From contig JAQWFQ010000034.1 in NCBI GenBank assembly GCA_029238665.1, forward strand, positions 1 to 49,655: DNA of 49,655 nucleotides, written 5' to 3'. Every line of letters begins with the position of its first letter. The first letter of the stretch is position 1. The notes beneath the pieces are model-generated. The model did not search any database and had not been told where the DNA came from. It was given only the letters and a program-made list of their open reading frames with translations. Positions 42,061 to 49,655 of this stretch are shown here, piece after piece. Made by a program: the position numbers and the translations under genes. The DNA is from Crocinitomicaceae bacterium. GTDB lineage: Bacteria; Bacteroidota; Bacteroidia; Flavobacteriales_D; Crocinitomicaceae.

Positions 42061-44172
42061 TTAATCTACTTGTTCAAACTGAACGTTGAAAGCAGGGTCT
42101 AGAATGAATTTACCTGCAACTTTTTGCTGAGTCCCCGGGTGTATGACTCCTTTAATTAAAGCGGTCTTTCCTTTTGTGATTAAATCACTAAGTTGTGTAT
42201 CGGTGAGCTTTTTCTCCATTAATTCAAAAGGAATTTTAAAACCACACGATTTGAAATTACTACATCCAGTAGCTGTTTTTCCTTTTATTAAGGTTGCACG
42301 CTTACATTTTGGACAGAGAATCTCCTCAAAAGAGATTGTTTTTTTAACACGCTTCTTTTTAGGTTTAACAGTTGATTCAGGTGCTTTTCCTTTGAAAAAG
42401 TGAACACTGCTAGGGGTGTTGAAAATAACTTCGTCCGTTAACTCACGCACCATTTTATAGAGCTCTTGTTTAAACACCTCAAGGTCGTAGGATCCTTTTT
42501 CGATTAAGCGCAGTTTACGCTCCCACTCTCCAGTAAGCTTAGCGCTCTTCAGTAATTCATTTTGAATCGTATCGATTAAGGCAATTCCTGTTTGTGTAGC
42601 GATGATGTTCTTGCGTTTTTTTTCAATGTATTTCCTGCGAAAAAGTGTTTCGATAATGTTCGCTCGAGTTGACGGTCGACCTATTCCATTGTCTTTCATT
42701 AGTTCCCGCATTTCTTCATCTTCTACCTGTCGTCCGGCAGACTCCATGGACCGCAATAATGTAGCCTCTGTAAAGTGCTTAGGTGGAGATGTTTTTCCTT
42801 TGTGAACTAAGGGTTCATGTGGTCCTTTTTCTCCTTTTTCAAAAGAAGGCATAATGGCCTCTTCATTTTTTGATTTTTCGTCTTTCTTTTTCGCATAAAG
42901 AATTTTCCATCCTGGTGCTAAAATTTGTTTGCCTGTAGCCTTAAATTCTAACGATTCAACTTTTCCTAAAACGGTTGTGTTTGAAACGATACAAGGCGGG
43001 TAAAAAACAGCAATAAATCTCCGGCAAATTAAATCGTAAATATTTTGTTCTGCAGGTGTAACGCCAGAGGGTGCAATCCCTGTTGGTATAACGGCGTGGT
43101 GATCAGTTACCTTTTTGTCGTCGAATACCGTTTTTGATTTTTTGATCGGATTAGCTAAGATACTTTCTGTAAATCGGGAATAGTATTGAAGCCCCTTTAG
43201 TATGTTTGGTATCTTTGGGTGTAAGTCTTCAGTAAGGTATGTGGTATCAACCCTTGGGTAGGTGACTAATTTCTTTTCGTAAAGCCCTTGAATCAATTTT
43301 AGTGTATCGTCTGCAGAAAGCCCATATTTTTTATTGGCATCTACTTGAAGTGATGTCAAATCGTACATTCGTGGGTTTCCTTCCTTCCCTTCCTTTTGTT
43401 CAAATGACGTGATTTCGAAATCTTTGTTTTTCAGGTATTCTAGTCCTTTTTCTGCTTTGTCTTTTGAAGTAAGTCGGTCTATTTGACAATTGAACTCTTG
43501 TCCTTTGTAGGTTGTTTTGAGTTCCCAGTATTCTGCAATTGTAAAGGCATCAATTTCTTTTTGACGTGAAACAATCATGGCGAGGGTAGGGGTTTGAACT
43601 CTCCCTATGGATAGCGTTGATTTACCCAAGCCAAATTTTTTCGTAAAAAGCCGTGTTCCATTAATGCCAAGCATCCAGTCGCCAATGGCACGAGCACTTC
43701 CTGCGGCATACAGGTTGTCATATTTTTTTGAGTCGTGAAGTTTTTCGAATCCTTCTTTAATTGCCTCTTCGGTCAATGACGAAATCCAAAGGCGTTTAAT
43801 AGGGGCTTTACATTTTGCTTTTAAAAGCACCCACCGCTGTATAAGTTCTCCTTCTTGCCCGGCATCCCCACAGTTAATGACTTCATTACAATTCTGTACA
43901 AGTCGTGCAATGGTGTTGAATTGCTTTTCTACACCCTGGTTTTGAATCAATTTAATTCCAAAGTTTGGCGGTACAATAGGTAAATCTTCCAATTTCCAGT
44001 ACTTCCAATTCTCGTTATAATCGTGTGGTTCTTTAAGTGTACATAAATGACCGAAAGTCCACGTGATTTGATATCCATTACCTTCATAATAACCGTCGTT
44101 TCTTTGCTTAGCTCCTAGAACTTCAGCAATATCTTTAGCAACAGATGGCTTTTCGGCAATGCAGACTATCAT
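42061..44172 (-). CDS. topB: DNA topoisomerase III
   Basis: A type IA topoisomerase that resolves linked DNA through single-strand passage. The 703-residue protein has the Toprim start IVCIAEKPSVAKDIAEVLG, INCGDAGQEGELIQRW near 99 (acidic metal site), GRVQTPTLAMIVSRQ near 195, and the catalytic tyrosine in LVTYPRVDTTYLTED near 305. A C-terminal four-cysteine zinc finger follows, CPKCKRATLIKGKTATGC (about 624-641) plus SCGFKIPFE. It is the last gene of thyA-capA-folA-topB and follows folA by three bases. Confidence 0.93.
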   Translation of the reverse strand: MIVCIAEKPSVAKDIAEVLGAKQRNDGYYEGNGYQITWTFGHLCTLKEPHDYNENWKYWKLEDLPIVPPNFGIKLIQNQGVEKQFNTIARLVQNCNEVINCGDAGQEGELIQRWVLLKAKCKAPIKRLWISSLTEEAIKEGFEKLHDSKKYDNLYAAGSARAIGDWMLGINGTRLFTKKFGLGKSTLSIGRVQTPTLAMIVSRQKEIDAFTIAEYWELKTTYKGQEFNCQIDRLTSKDKAEKGLEYLKNKDFEITSFEQKEGKEGNPRMYDLTSLQVDANKKYGLSADDTLKLIQGLYEKKLVTYPRVDTTYLTEDLHPKIPNILKGLQYYSRFTESILANPIKKSKTVFDDKKVTDHHAVIPTGIAPSGVTPAEQNIYDLICRRFIAVFYPPCIVSNTTVLGKVESLEFKATGKQILAPGWKILYAKKKDEKSKNEEAIMPSFEKGEKGPHEPLVHKGKTSPPKHFTEATLLRSMESAGRQVEDEEMRELMKDNGIGRPSTRANIIETLFRRKYIEKKRKNIIATQTGIALIDTIQNELLKSAKLTGEWERKLRLIEKGSYDLEVFKQELYKMVRELTDEVIFNTPSSVHFFKGKAPESTVKPKKKRVKKTISFEEILCPKCKRATLIKGKTATGCSNFKSCGFKIPFELMEKKLTDTQLSDLITKGKTALIKGVIHPGTQQKVAGKFILDPAFNVQFEQVD

Positions 44173-44175
44173 AGT

Positions 44176-44682
44176 TTATTTACGTGTGTATTTTAGAACT
44201 GAAAAACTAGCTTCATTCTTCTCATCTTTCTCATGCGTTTTAACTGTTTCAACATTCCATTGCGTTAAATCAAATTCCGGGAAAAATGTATCTGGGCCAT
44301 AGTTCTCATTTACATGCGTGATATACAGTTCATCAACATAATCTTTTTCCAAGGCTAGTTTGTATATTTCGCCCCCACCAATAATAAAAACAGTTCTTTC
44401 AGTTTCGTTTTTGTATGCTTCCATACACGCTTCCATTGAATTAAAAATGGTGCACCCTTCAGCTGTGAAATCTGTATTTCGGGTAAGAATAACGTTCTCC
44501 CGTTTTGGCAATGGTCGATATTTTTTAGGAATGGAATCGTAGTTTTTTCTACCCATCACAACAATTTGTCCCAAGGTTGTTTCTTTGAAAAACTTCATGT
44601 CTTCAGGGAGATGCCACATTAAATCATTGTCTTTTCCTATCCCTCTTTCAAGGTCCATGGCTACAATTAAAGATACTTTCAT
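44176..44682 (-). CDS. folA: Dihydrofolate reductase
   Basis: Reduces dihydrofolate to tetrahydrofolate with NADPH. The 168-residue protein shows SLIVAMDLERGIGKDNDLMWHLPEDMKFFK at the N-terminus, with the catalytic acid being E or D in the LPEDM segment. IVVMGRKNYDSIPKKYRPLP follows near 41, VFIIGGGEIYKLAL near 97, and DELYITHVNENYGPDTFFPEF near 115. It overlaps capA by four bases (ATGA). In one operon with thyA, it regenerates the folate that thymidylate synthase oxidises. Confidence 0.95.
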   Translation of the reverse strand: MKVSLIVAMDLERGIGKDNDLMWHLPEDMKFFKETTLGQIVVMGRKNYDSIPKKYRPLPKRENVILTRNTDFTAEGCTIFNSMEACMEAYKNETERTVFIIGGGEIYKLALEKDYVDELYITHVNENYGPDTFFPEFDLTQWNVETVKTHEKDEKNEASFSVLKYTRK

Positions 44683-46088
44683 TTTTCTACTCGAGTTATT
44701 CCATTCGGAGTTACTTTAACGATGTAAGCATCCTCTGTGATTTTACAATCATTAATAAAATGTAAATTTCCATCTGCCTGCTGCATTGTTTCGCATACAC
44801 CAGAAAGAATATATGTTTTACCTGACTTGTCCACTGTTTCATGGATAAATGGTCCGATGGTTTGATCGAATAACAATTCATCTTTGCCCCCTGTAATTGA
44901 AACAGAGTAATAAGAAGTCAGGTATCGCTTGTAAAGAGCTTCAGTTGTTGAATTTTCTTCAACTTTTTTTTCTTCAATGCCAATGTTGTGTGCCTTGAAA
45001 AGCTTCTTGCTGTCAGCGAAGAAACCATCCATTTTTACTTGAGTTTCAGATGAAATAAATCCTGGACGATATTTATTGTAGTCAAATTCCGGAAGGATGT
45101 AGTATTGCTTAATTGCTCCTTCTTGTTTCTTGTGAACGTAAACTAAAGTTTGCTCCGTTTTTCCAAGTGAAGTTTTACCATCTTCTTTGATTAGACTTGT
45201 GCCTACCATAACACCACCTCGAGTGTATCTAACCGACATGTTCGAAACGAAATTGCCTAGAGACCAAACAGTTAGTCTCTCTTCGTTTTCAATTTTCTTT
45301 CTCACGATAGGTTGTACTGTATGTGGGTGTCCACCAATAACCATGTCAGCTCCTGCGCTGTAACAGAACGCTTCCCAATTCTTCTGATATTTGTCCGGAG
45401 TATGTAAATATTCTTTCCCCCAGTGCATATTACAAATGATGTAGTCTGCATTCAACGCTTTAGCTTTTGCAATGTCCTTTCGAATCACTGTACTATCAAT
45501 ATAGTTGATGATTAAAGGAGGTGCCACTTTCAAACCATTTGTACCATAAGTATAATTAAGCATGGCAACATTCATCCCGTTTTGCTCAATCATTAATGGG
45601 TAGTTCTTGTCCCTTTCTTCTTTGTTTCTGAAAGTTCCAGTGTGAGCTACGCCAAGCTCGTCTAAAACATCTAATGTTCTTAGAACTCCTTTTGACCCTC
45701 TATCACAACTGTGGTTGTTTGAGGTTAGAATGACATTGAAGCCAGTTGAAACAAGTGTTTCTGCAAGTTCGTCTGGAGCTGAGAATTGAGGGTAGCCTTT
45801 ATAAGGTTTGCCAGCTAAGGTAACCTCAAGGTTTGCAATTTTAATATCGTATTCGTTGATGATAGGCTTTACAAATTTGTAACCATCTTCATACTCATAA
45901 CTACCCGTTGTTTTATTTCGAGCAGCGCTTATTTGACCGTCATGTTGCATAACGTCCCCAACAAACAAAAACGACAATTCATCTTGCGAAAATGTCGTAA
46001 ATGCTAGGGAGATAAAAAGAAAACTAGACAGCCACTGCACCTTTAATGTGTGGGTGTGGATCGTAGTTTGTAAGTTCAAAATCTTCAT
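44679..46088 (-). CDS. CapA-family exported metallophosphatase-like protein
   Basis: A 469-residue protein with a signal segment ([15 protein letters not shown]) and a CapA/PgsA-type domain. Its motifs are [14 protein letters not shown] near 41, [21 protein letters not shown] near 95, [12 protein letters not shown] near 123, [18 protein letters not shown] near 219 and the metal-site motif [10 protein letters not shown] near 255. Family members act in capsule or poly-glutamate synthesis, or as surface metallophosphatases. The true function here is open. The ATG at 46088 would overlap thyA by 65 bases. A GTG at 46040 gives a 19-residue signal peptide and a shorter overlap and is an equal candidate. 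Confidence 0.8.
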   Translation of the reverse strand: MKILNLQTTIHTHTLKVQWLSSFLFISLAFTTFSQDELSFLFVGDVMQHDGQISAARNKTTGSYEYEDGYKFVKPIINEYDIKIANLEVTLAGKPYKGYPQFSAPDELAETLVSTGFNVILTSNNHSCDRGSKGVLRTLDVLDELGVAHTGTFRNKEERDKNYPLMIEQNGMNVAMLNYTYGTNGLKVAPPLIINYIDSTVIRKDIAKAKALNADYIICNMHWGKEYLHTPDKYQKNWEAFCYSAGADMVIGGHPHTVQPIVRKKIENEERLTVWSLGNFVSNMSVRYTRGGVMVGTSLIKEDGKTSLGKTEQTLVYVHKKQEGAIKQYYILPEFDYNKYRPGFISSETQVKMDGFFADSKKLFKAHNIGIEEKKVEENSTTEALYKRYLTSYYSVSITGGKDELLFDQTIGPFIHETVDKSGKTYILSGVCETMQQADGNLHFINDCKITEDAYIVKVTPNGITRVEK

Positions 46089-46818
46089 AGGTAAAGCTAA
46101 ATATGTCTTTTACTTCTGGGTTAATTTTCATTGTTGGCAACGCACGAAAATCTCTACTTAGCTGTAGTTCAACTTGATCCATGTGATTGCTGTAAATGTG
46201 AGCATCACCAAAGGTGTGCACAAAGTCTCCAACTTCTAAATCACATACTTGTGCCAACATCATCGTCAATAAAGCGTAGGAAGCAATGTTGAAGGGAACC
46301 CCCAAAAATGTATCTGCGCTTCGTTGGTACAATTGACAACTTAGTTTACCGTCTGCAACGTAAAATTGAAACATGGTGTGACAAGGTGGAAGGGCCATGT
46401 TGTCAACATCTGCAACATTCCACGCCGAAATCAAATGCCTTCTTGAGTCCGGATTATTTTTTAAAGCATCAACCAGCTTGGTGATTTGATCAATTGTCCC
46501 ACCATTTCCATCAGGCCATGATCGCCATTGATGTCCGTAAACAGGACCCAAGTTTCCTTGCTCATCGGCCCATTCGTCCCAGATTCGAACATTATTGTCT
46601 TTTAAGAATTTAATGTTGGTATCACCTTGCAAGAACCAAAGTAATTCAATGATGATTGACCTTAAGTGAAGTTTTTTTGTGGTTATACAAGGGAACCCTT
46701 CAGAAAGGTCAAAGCGCATTTGATAGCCAAAAACAGAAGTTGTACCTGTTCCTGTGCGGTCTTCTTTCTTGGTTCCGTTATCTTTAATGTGCTGTAATAA
46801 ATCGTGATATTGTTTCAT
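46024..46818 (-). CDS. thyA: Thymidylate synthase
   Basis: Converts dUMP to dTMP using methylene-tetrahydrofolate. The 264-residue protein is of standard length. It has [22 protein letters not shown] near 16, [15 protein letters not shown] near 54, the catalytic cysteine in [12 protein letters not shown] near 144, and [22 protein letters not shown] near 159. It heads the operon thyA-capA-folA-topB. A CapA-family gene lies between it and folA, where the two folate genes are usually adjacent. Confidence 0.97.
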   Translation of the reverse strand: MKQYHDLLQHIKDNGTKKEDRTGTGTTSVFGYQMRFDLSEGFPCITTKKLHLRSIIIELLWFLQGDTNIKFLKDNNVRIWDEWADEQGNLGPVYGHQWRSWPDGNGGTIDQITKLVDALKNNPDSRRHLISAWNVADVDNMALPPCHTMFQFYVADGKLSCQLYQRSADTFLGVPFNIASYALLTMMLAQVCDLEVGDFVHTFGDAHIYSNHMDQVELQLSRDFRALPTMKINPEVKDIFSFTYEDFELTNYDPHPHIKGAVAV

Positions 46819-46925
46819 TGTTGGATGGTCTTGGTATTTATAAAGCCGAATTTAATTCTTTTGTAGGGAATTAAAAAGGATTGTTCGTAAGTGGTGAAAA
46901 AGGTTGATAAATAGTCTAAATCTTG

Positions 46926-46952
46926 TTCACGTTTATAACGAATAAACGTGAA
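46926..46952 (-). terminator. Hairpin downstream of the histidine kinase gene
   Basis: TTCACGTTTAT (46926-46936) and ATAAACGTGAA (46942-46952) form a perfect 11-bp stem with a five-base loop, 34 bases past the kinase stop. No T run follows on the minus strand, so it may stabilise the mRNA end or stop transcription with help, or it may be an operator ahead of thyA. Confidence 0.4.
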
Positions 46953-46986
46953 TTTAAATTGTTACTTGTGTTAACTTGATGCAGGG

Positions 46987-48327
46987 TTAAATGGGTAGTT
47001 TTATCGAGAATGTAGTTCCTTTTCCAGGTGTGCTTTTTGTGTGAATATTCCCTTTGTGTTCCTCGATAATGAGTTTTACATAATACAGGCCTAATCCAAA
47101 GCCTTTAACGTCATGTAGATTCCCTGTTGGTATGCGGTAAAACTTATCAAAAATCATTTTAATAGATTCTCGATTCATTCCAATGCCATTGTCTTTGAAT
47201 TCAATAAAAAAGTGGTGCTTGTCTGTGTGAGTACTTATGGTTATGTAGGGCTCTTTTTCACAGTACTTGATGGCATTGTCTAGCAGGTTGTAGATAACAT
47301 TTGAAAAGTGAACAGGGTCAACAGTTATCGATTCAGTGTCTGCGCTTTTGTTTAGTTTAATTGTCAGCCCTTTTATGTTTTGACTAAAATCAAGATTCTC
47401 TTTTACCTCGTCAAGCAGCTCGTTAATGTTTATTTTTTCTTTTGACAGTATGATTTTGTTTTTATCCAACTTGGCAATATTGAGTACGCGCTCTACCTGC
47501 TTTTCTAGCCGTTTGTTTTCTTTGAGAATAATCCGGGCGTATTGGTCTATTTTTTCGTGATCATGATCAGAAGACCTTAGAATCATTTCTGAGGAAAGAC
47601 CAATGGTTGAGATTGGTGTTTTTAACTCGTGCGTCATGTTGTTGATAAAGTCGGTCTTCACCTCGGATAGCTTTTTTTGTCTCAAAATGACCATTACAGC
47701 GTATCCGAAAAATAATAGGACTAAAGTTCCAATTATAAACACGAATATGTACGGCGAGTAGTTAATTACGCTTTGACCTGAATTCATTTCAGCATCGATG
47801 GTGGGGAAATAAACGGTGAAATAATGCCCGTCTTTTTTCCATTTCATACTTTCGGACGTGATGCTTGTCAGGGAATCTTTAGATTGTGTGAATTGCGCAT
47901 CTTCAGTGTATTGAATTAGATTTCCGAATACAATTGAGTCTGTAAAGCAGTCATAAATTCCATACTGAAAGTTTTGGTGTACATTTTGGTTATAGAATTC
48001 TCGTTTTAAGAGGTTCTCAAGGTAATAGGGGTGTAATTCTTCGTTGATGTCTACGGAAAAATAATACGGGTTTATTTGTTTTACAGCGCCATATAGGTCA
48101 GCGCTATCTGCCTTTACGGTAGAAATTCCTGTAAGTACATTTCTTAATGCAATGTGTGTTTGTTCGCTAAAATGAATAATATTTAGACTGTCTTCTCTTT
48201 CTTGAATGGCAATGTTCATTTCTTGCATGCTGGCGGTTTGCTTTATCCACACCAGTTGTACGAGTAGTATGCTGATTACAGAAATGACACCGAGAATGAT
48301 AACGGCGTTGACAGTTTTTCTATTCAT
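46987..48327 (-). CDS. Membrane sensor histidine kinase
   Basis: A 446-residue two-component sensor. Membrane helices lie near 10-30 and 190-213, with a periplasmic sensor domain of about 160 residues between them and no recognised ligand fold. A HisKA domain follows with the phospho-acceptor His in FINNMTHELKTPISTIGLS near 235. The HATPase domain carries the N box (VIYNLLDNAIKYCEKEP), G1 (FKDNGIGMNRES) and G2 (VKGFGLGLYYVK). No response regulator lies in the window, and the gene stands alone between thyA and a terminated flavoprotein gene, so its partner must be elsewhere. Confidence 0.92.
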   Translation of the reverse strand: MNRKTVNAVIILGVISVISILLVQLVWIKQTASMQEMNIAIQEREDSLNIIHFSEQTHIALRNVLTGISTVKADSADLYGAVKQINPYYFSVDINEELHPYYLENLLKREFYNQNVHQNFQYGIYDCFTDSIVFGNLIQYTEDAQFTQSKDSLTSITSESMKWKKDGHYFTVYFPTIDAEMNSGQSVINYSPYIFVFIIGTLVLLFFGYAVMVILRQKKLSEVKTDFINNMTHELKTPISTIGLSSEMILRSSDHDHEKIDQYARIILKENKRLEKQVERVLNIAKLDKNKIILSKEKININELLDEVKENLDFSQNIKGLTIKLNKSADTESITVDPVHFSNVIYNLLDNAIKYCEKEPYITISTHTDKHHFFIEFKDNGIGMNRESIKMIFDKFYRIPTGNLHDVKGFGLGLYYVKLIIEEHKGNIHTKSTPGKGTTFSIKLPI

Positions 48328-48405
48328 AGGTTAAAAGTACAAAATACTCCTTGATTCAAGATGGTTGAAATAGGTTCGGCTGTGTTCACGCGTTTAGGTA
48401 TGGGC

Positions 48406-48435
48406 AAAAAAAAGGTCGCTAATTTAGCGACCTTT
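48406..48435 (-). terminator. Intrinsic terminator of the flavoprotein reductase gene
   Basis: AAAGGTCGCTAA (48411-48422) and TTAGCGACCTTT (48424-48435) are perfect inverted repeats. On the minus strand the stem is followed by eight T (complement of 48406-48413). It starts 17 bases after the reductase stop and separates it from the histidine kinase gene. Confidence 0.85.
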
Positions 48436-48451
48436 AGAAGTTTGTTTTGGA

Positions 48452-49462
48452 TTAAAACCCAGACACACCATTTACGGTTGTGTACTTCAGTACATTCCTT
48501 TTTTCTGGATGAATTCGAGCGAAAGCAGATTGAACCGCTAGTGTTCCTTCGTGGAAGCCACATAGGATAAGCTTTAATTTGTTTTCGTATGTATTTACAT
48601 CGCCTATGGCATAAATGCCAGGAATATTTGTTGAATAGTCCAGTGTATTTACTTTGATTGCATTTTTTTCAATTTCTAAGCCCCAATTCGAAATAGGTCC
48701 CAGGCTTGGTTTTAATCCGAATAAAGGAATAAAGTGATCTGCTTCAATCACAGATTCTCCATCGCGCTTGTGCTTGACGGTTATGTTTTCAATCTTTCCA
48801 TCGCCACCAAGCCCAACAACTTCAGCTTCTGTGATTAGGTTGATTTTATTCGTTTCGGCTAAGTCAATTATTTTCTGAACAGAATCTAAGTGTCCTCTAA
48901 AAGAAGATCCGCGGTGCACTAAAGTAACGCTACTGGCAATTTTCTCTTCTGTTAAGTGAATAGCCCAGTCTAAAGCAGAATCACCACCACCGGCAATTAC
49001 ACAATCTTTACCTTGGTAAAACTCAGGGTCCTTGATGATGTATTCAACCCCTTTATCTTCATAGCCCCCTATGTTTGAAATGGGAGGTTTACGTGGCTCA
49101 AAGACACCAAGGCCACCAGCAATCATTACAATTGGAGCTTCGTGTTTTGTTCCTTTTGCTGTTGTGACAATAAACTTGTCGTCAGCTGTTTTCTCAATGT
49201 TTGTTGCAGCTTCACCAAATGTAAAACCGGGTTTAAATGGAGCCGCTTGTTCCATTAAGTTGTCAACGAGTTCTCCTGCAAGAATAGAAGGGAACCCTGG
49301 AATATCATAAATCGGTTTTTTTGGATAGATTTCAGAACATTGCCCACCTGGCTGAGCCAAAGAATCAATGAGGTGACACCTTAGCTTAAGCAAACCTGCC
49401 TCGAATATTGTGAATAATCCAACAGGGCCTGCCCCAATAATTATAATATCTGTTTTAATCAT
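48452..49462 (-). CDS. FAD-dependent ferredoxin/flavodoxin-NADP reductase (YumC type)
   Basis: A 336-residue flavoprotein with the FAD-binding IIIGAGPVGLFTIFEAGLL at the N-terminus, LAQPGGQCSEIYPKKPIYDIPGFP near 35, the NAD(P)H-binding CVIAGGGDSALDWAIHL near 153, and the C-terminal FAD loop GIYAIGDVNTYENK near 287. It lacks the CxxC redox pair of true thioredoxin reductases. That fits the ferredoxin-NADP(+) reductase branch related to them. It probably moves electrons between NADPH and ferredoxin. A single-gene unit with a -7 box TAAATTTG upstream and a terminator downstream. Confidence 0.88.
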   Translation of the reverse strand: MIKTDIIIIGAGPVGLFTIFEAGLLKLRCHLIDSLAQPGGQCSEIYPKKPIYDIPGFPSILAGELVDNLMEQAAPFKPGFTFGEAATNIEKTADDKFIVTTAKGTKHEAPIVMIAGGLGVFEPRKPPISNIGGYEDKGVEYIIKDPEFYQGKDCVIAGGGDSALDWAIHLTEEKIASSVTLVHRGSSFRGHLDSVQKIIDLAETNKINLITEAEVVGLGGDGKIENITVKHKRDGESVIEADHFIPLFGLKPSLGPISNWGLEIEKNAIKVNTLDYSTNIPGIYAIGDVNTYENKLKLILCGFHEGTLAVQSAFARIHPEKRNVLKYTTVNGVSGF

Positions 49463-49486
49463 TTTCTACATGTTTAGAAAGCGGTA

Positions 49487-49494
49487 CAAATTTA
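49487..49494 (-). promoter_or_regulatory. -7 box of the flavoprotein reductase gene
   Basis: TAAATTTG on the minus strand (complement of 49487-49494) fits TAnnTTTG and lies 24 bases before the ATG. A -33 TTG at the normal distance is not clear. Confidence 0.45.
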
Positions 49495-49541
49495 ACCAAA
49501 CTTTAGAGAAAGTGAATACCTATTGTATATGAATGTTACGC

Positions 49542-49655
49542 CTAGATTGTGTTTTTCGCGAATTCCCACATTACGATTCCTGCACACACCGAAACGTTAA
49601 GCGAATGCTTTGTTCCAAATTGAGGGATCTCTAAAATATGGTCCGACGCATCAAT
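49542..49655 (-). CDS. SpoU/TrmH-family RNA methyltransferase, 3' end only
   Basis: The last 37 codons of a minus-strand gene enter the window from the right edge and end at TAG (49542-49544). The piece contains EIPQFGTKHSLNVSVCAGIV, the C-terminal motif 3 of SPOUT-class (SpoU/TrmH) 2'-O-ribose methyltransferases, where the SLNVSVAAG segment helps form the AdoMet-binding knot. The target RNA cannot be told from this fragment. The gene ends about 47 bases before the -7 box of the reductase gene. Confidence 0.85.
   Translation of the reverse strand: MDASDHILEIPQFGTKHSLNVSVCAGIVMWEFAKNTI

Noticed and set aside
48361-48570. Plus-strand 69-codon frame across the terminator
   Set aside because: It overlaps the reductase gene end and the hairpin, with no motif or ribosome-binding context.

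Overview
The window looks like chromosomal DNA from a Bacteroidota bacterium, most likely Flavobacteriales (Crocinitomicaceae/Cryomorphaceae-like). The grounds are a CotH protein with a C-terminal type IX secretion sorting domain, a DUF6150 repeat protein, an FtsZ tail of the Bacteroidota type, an MraY with the long Bacteroidota insertion, low GC, and several promoters with the Bacteroidota -7 box TAnnTTTG. The family placement is inference from gene content only.

Layout. 1-3060: a terminator of an upstream gene, then a 2.3 kb gene for a zinc-ribbon-rich, Vsr/EDxHD-like homing-endonuclease-type protein bracketed by a perfect 31-bp direct repeat, then a gene-free stretch full of short tandem repeats. 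3062-6930: thiamine pyrophosphokinase, a secreted CotH-family protein, a DUF6150 protein and a secreted endonuclease I. 7077-23289 (minus strand): one tightly packed division and cell-wall (dcw) operon, mraZ-rsmH-ftsL-ftsI-murE-mraY-murD-(unknown)-ftsW-murG-murC-ftsQ-ftsA-ftsZ-yqeY, with candidate MraZ operators upstream. murF, murB and ddl are absent from the cluster. The small gene between murD and ftsW looks like a stand-alone, decayed copy of the MurD C-terminal domain.

23550-29158 (plus strand): an EamA-type transporter, rplU-rpmA, serS, and a translationally coupled lipoprotein/TPR-protein pair. 29198-33392 (minus strand): two hypothetical genes, then a five-gene cluster reading ECF sigma factor - small membrane anti-sigma-like protein - His-tailed Spy/CnrX-like periplasmic sensor - MbnP-like copper protein - MbnH/MauG-like di-haem enzyme. 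This resembles a metal-sensing sigma cassette driving a kynurenine-forming copper-binding pair. The mbnP reading frame is broken by one extra base in a run of seven A.

33465-49655: an unknown lipoprotein, polyprenyl synthetase coupled to an RND exporter, pyrF, a repeat-rich spacer that runs into the prfA stop codon, prfA-purM, a compact thyA-capA-folA-topB operon, an orphan sensor histidine kinase, a ferredoxin/thioredoxin-reductase-like flavoprotein, and the 3' end of a SpoU-family RNA methyltransferase cut by the window edge. Most of the window is housekeeping. The parts that deserve a second look are the flanked endonuclease gene, the sigma/sensor/MbnPH cluster with its frameshift, the MurD-C-like gene, and the repeat-rich spacers.
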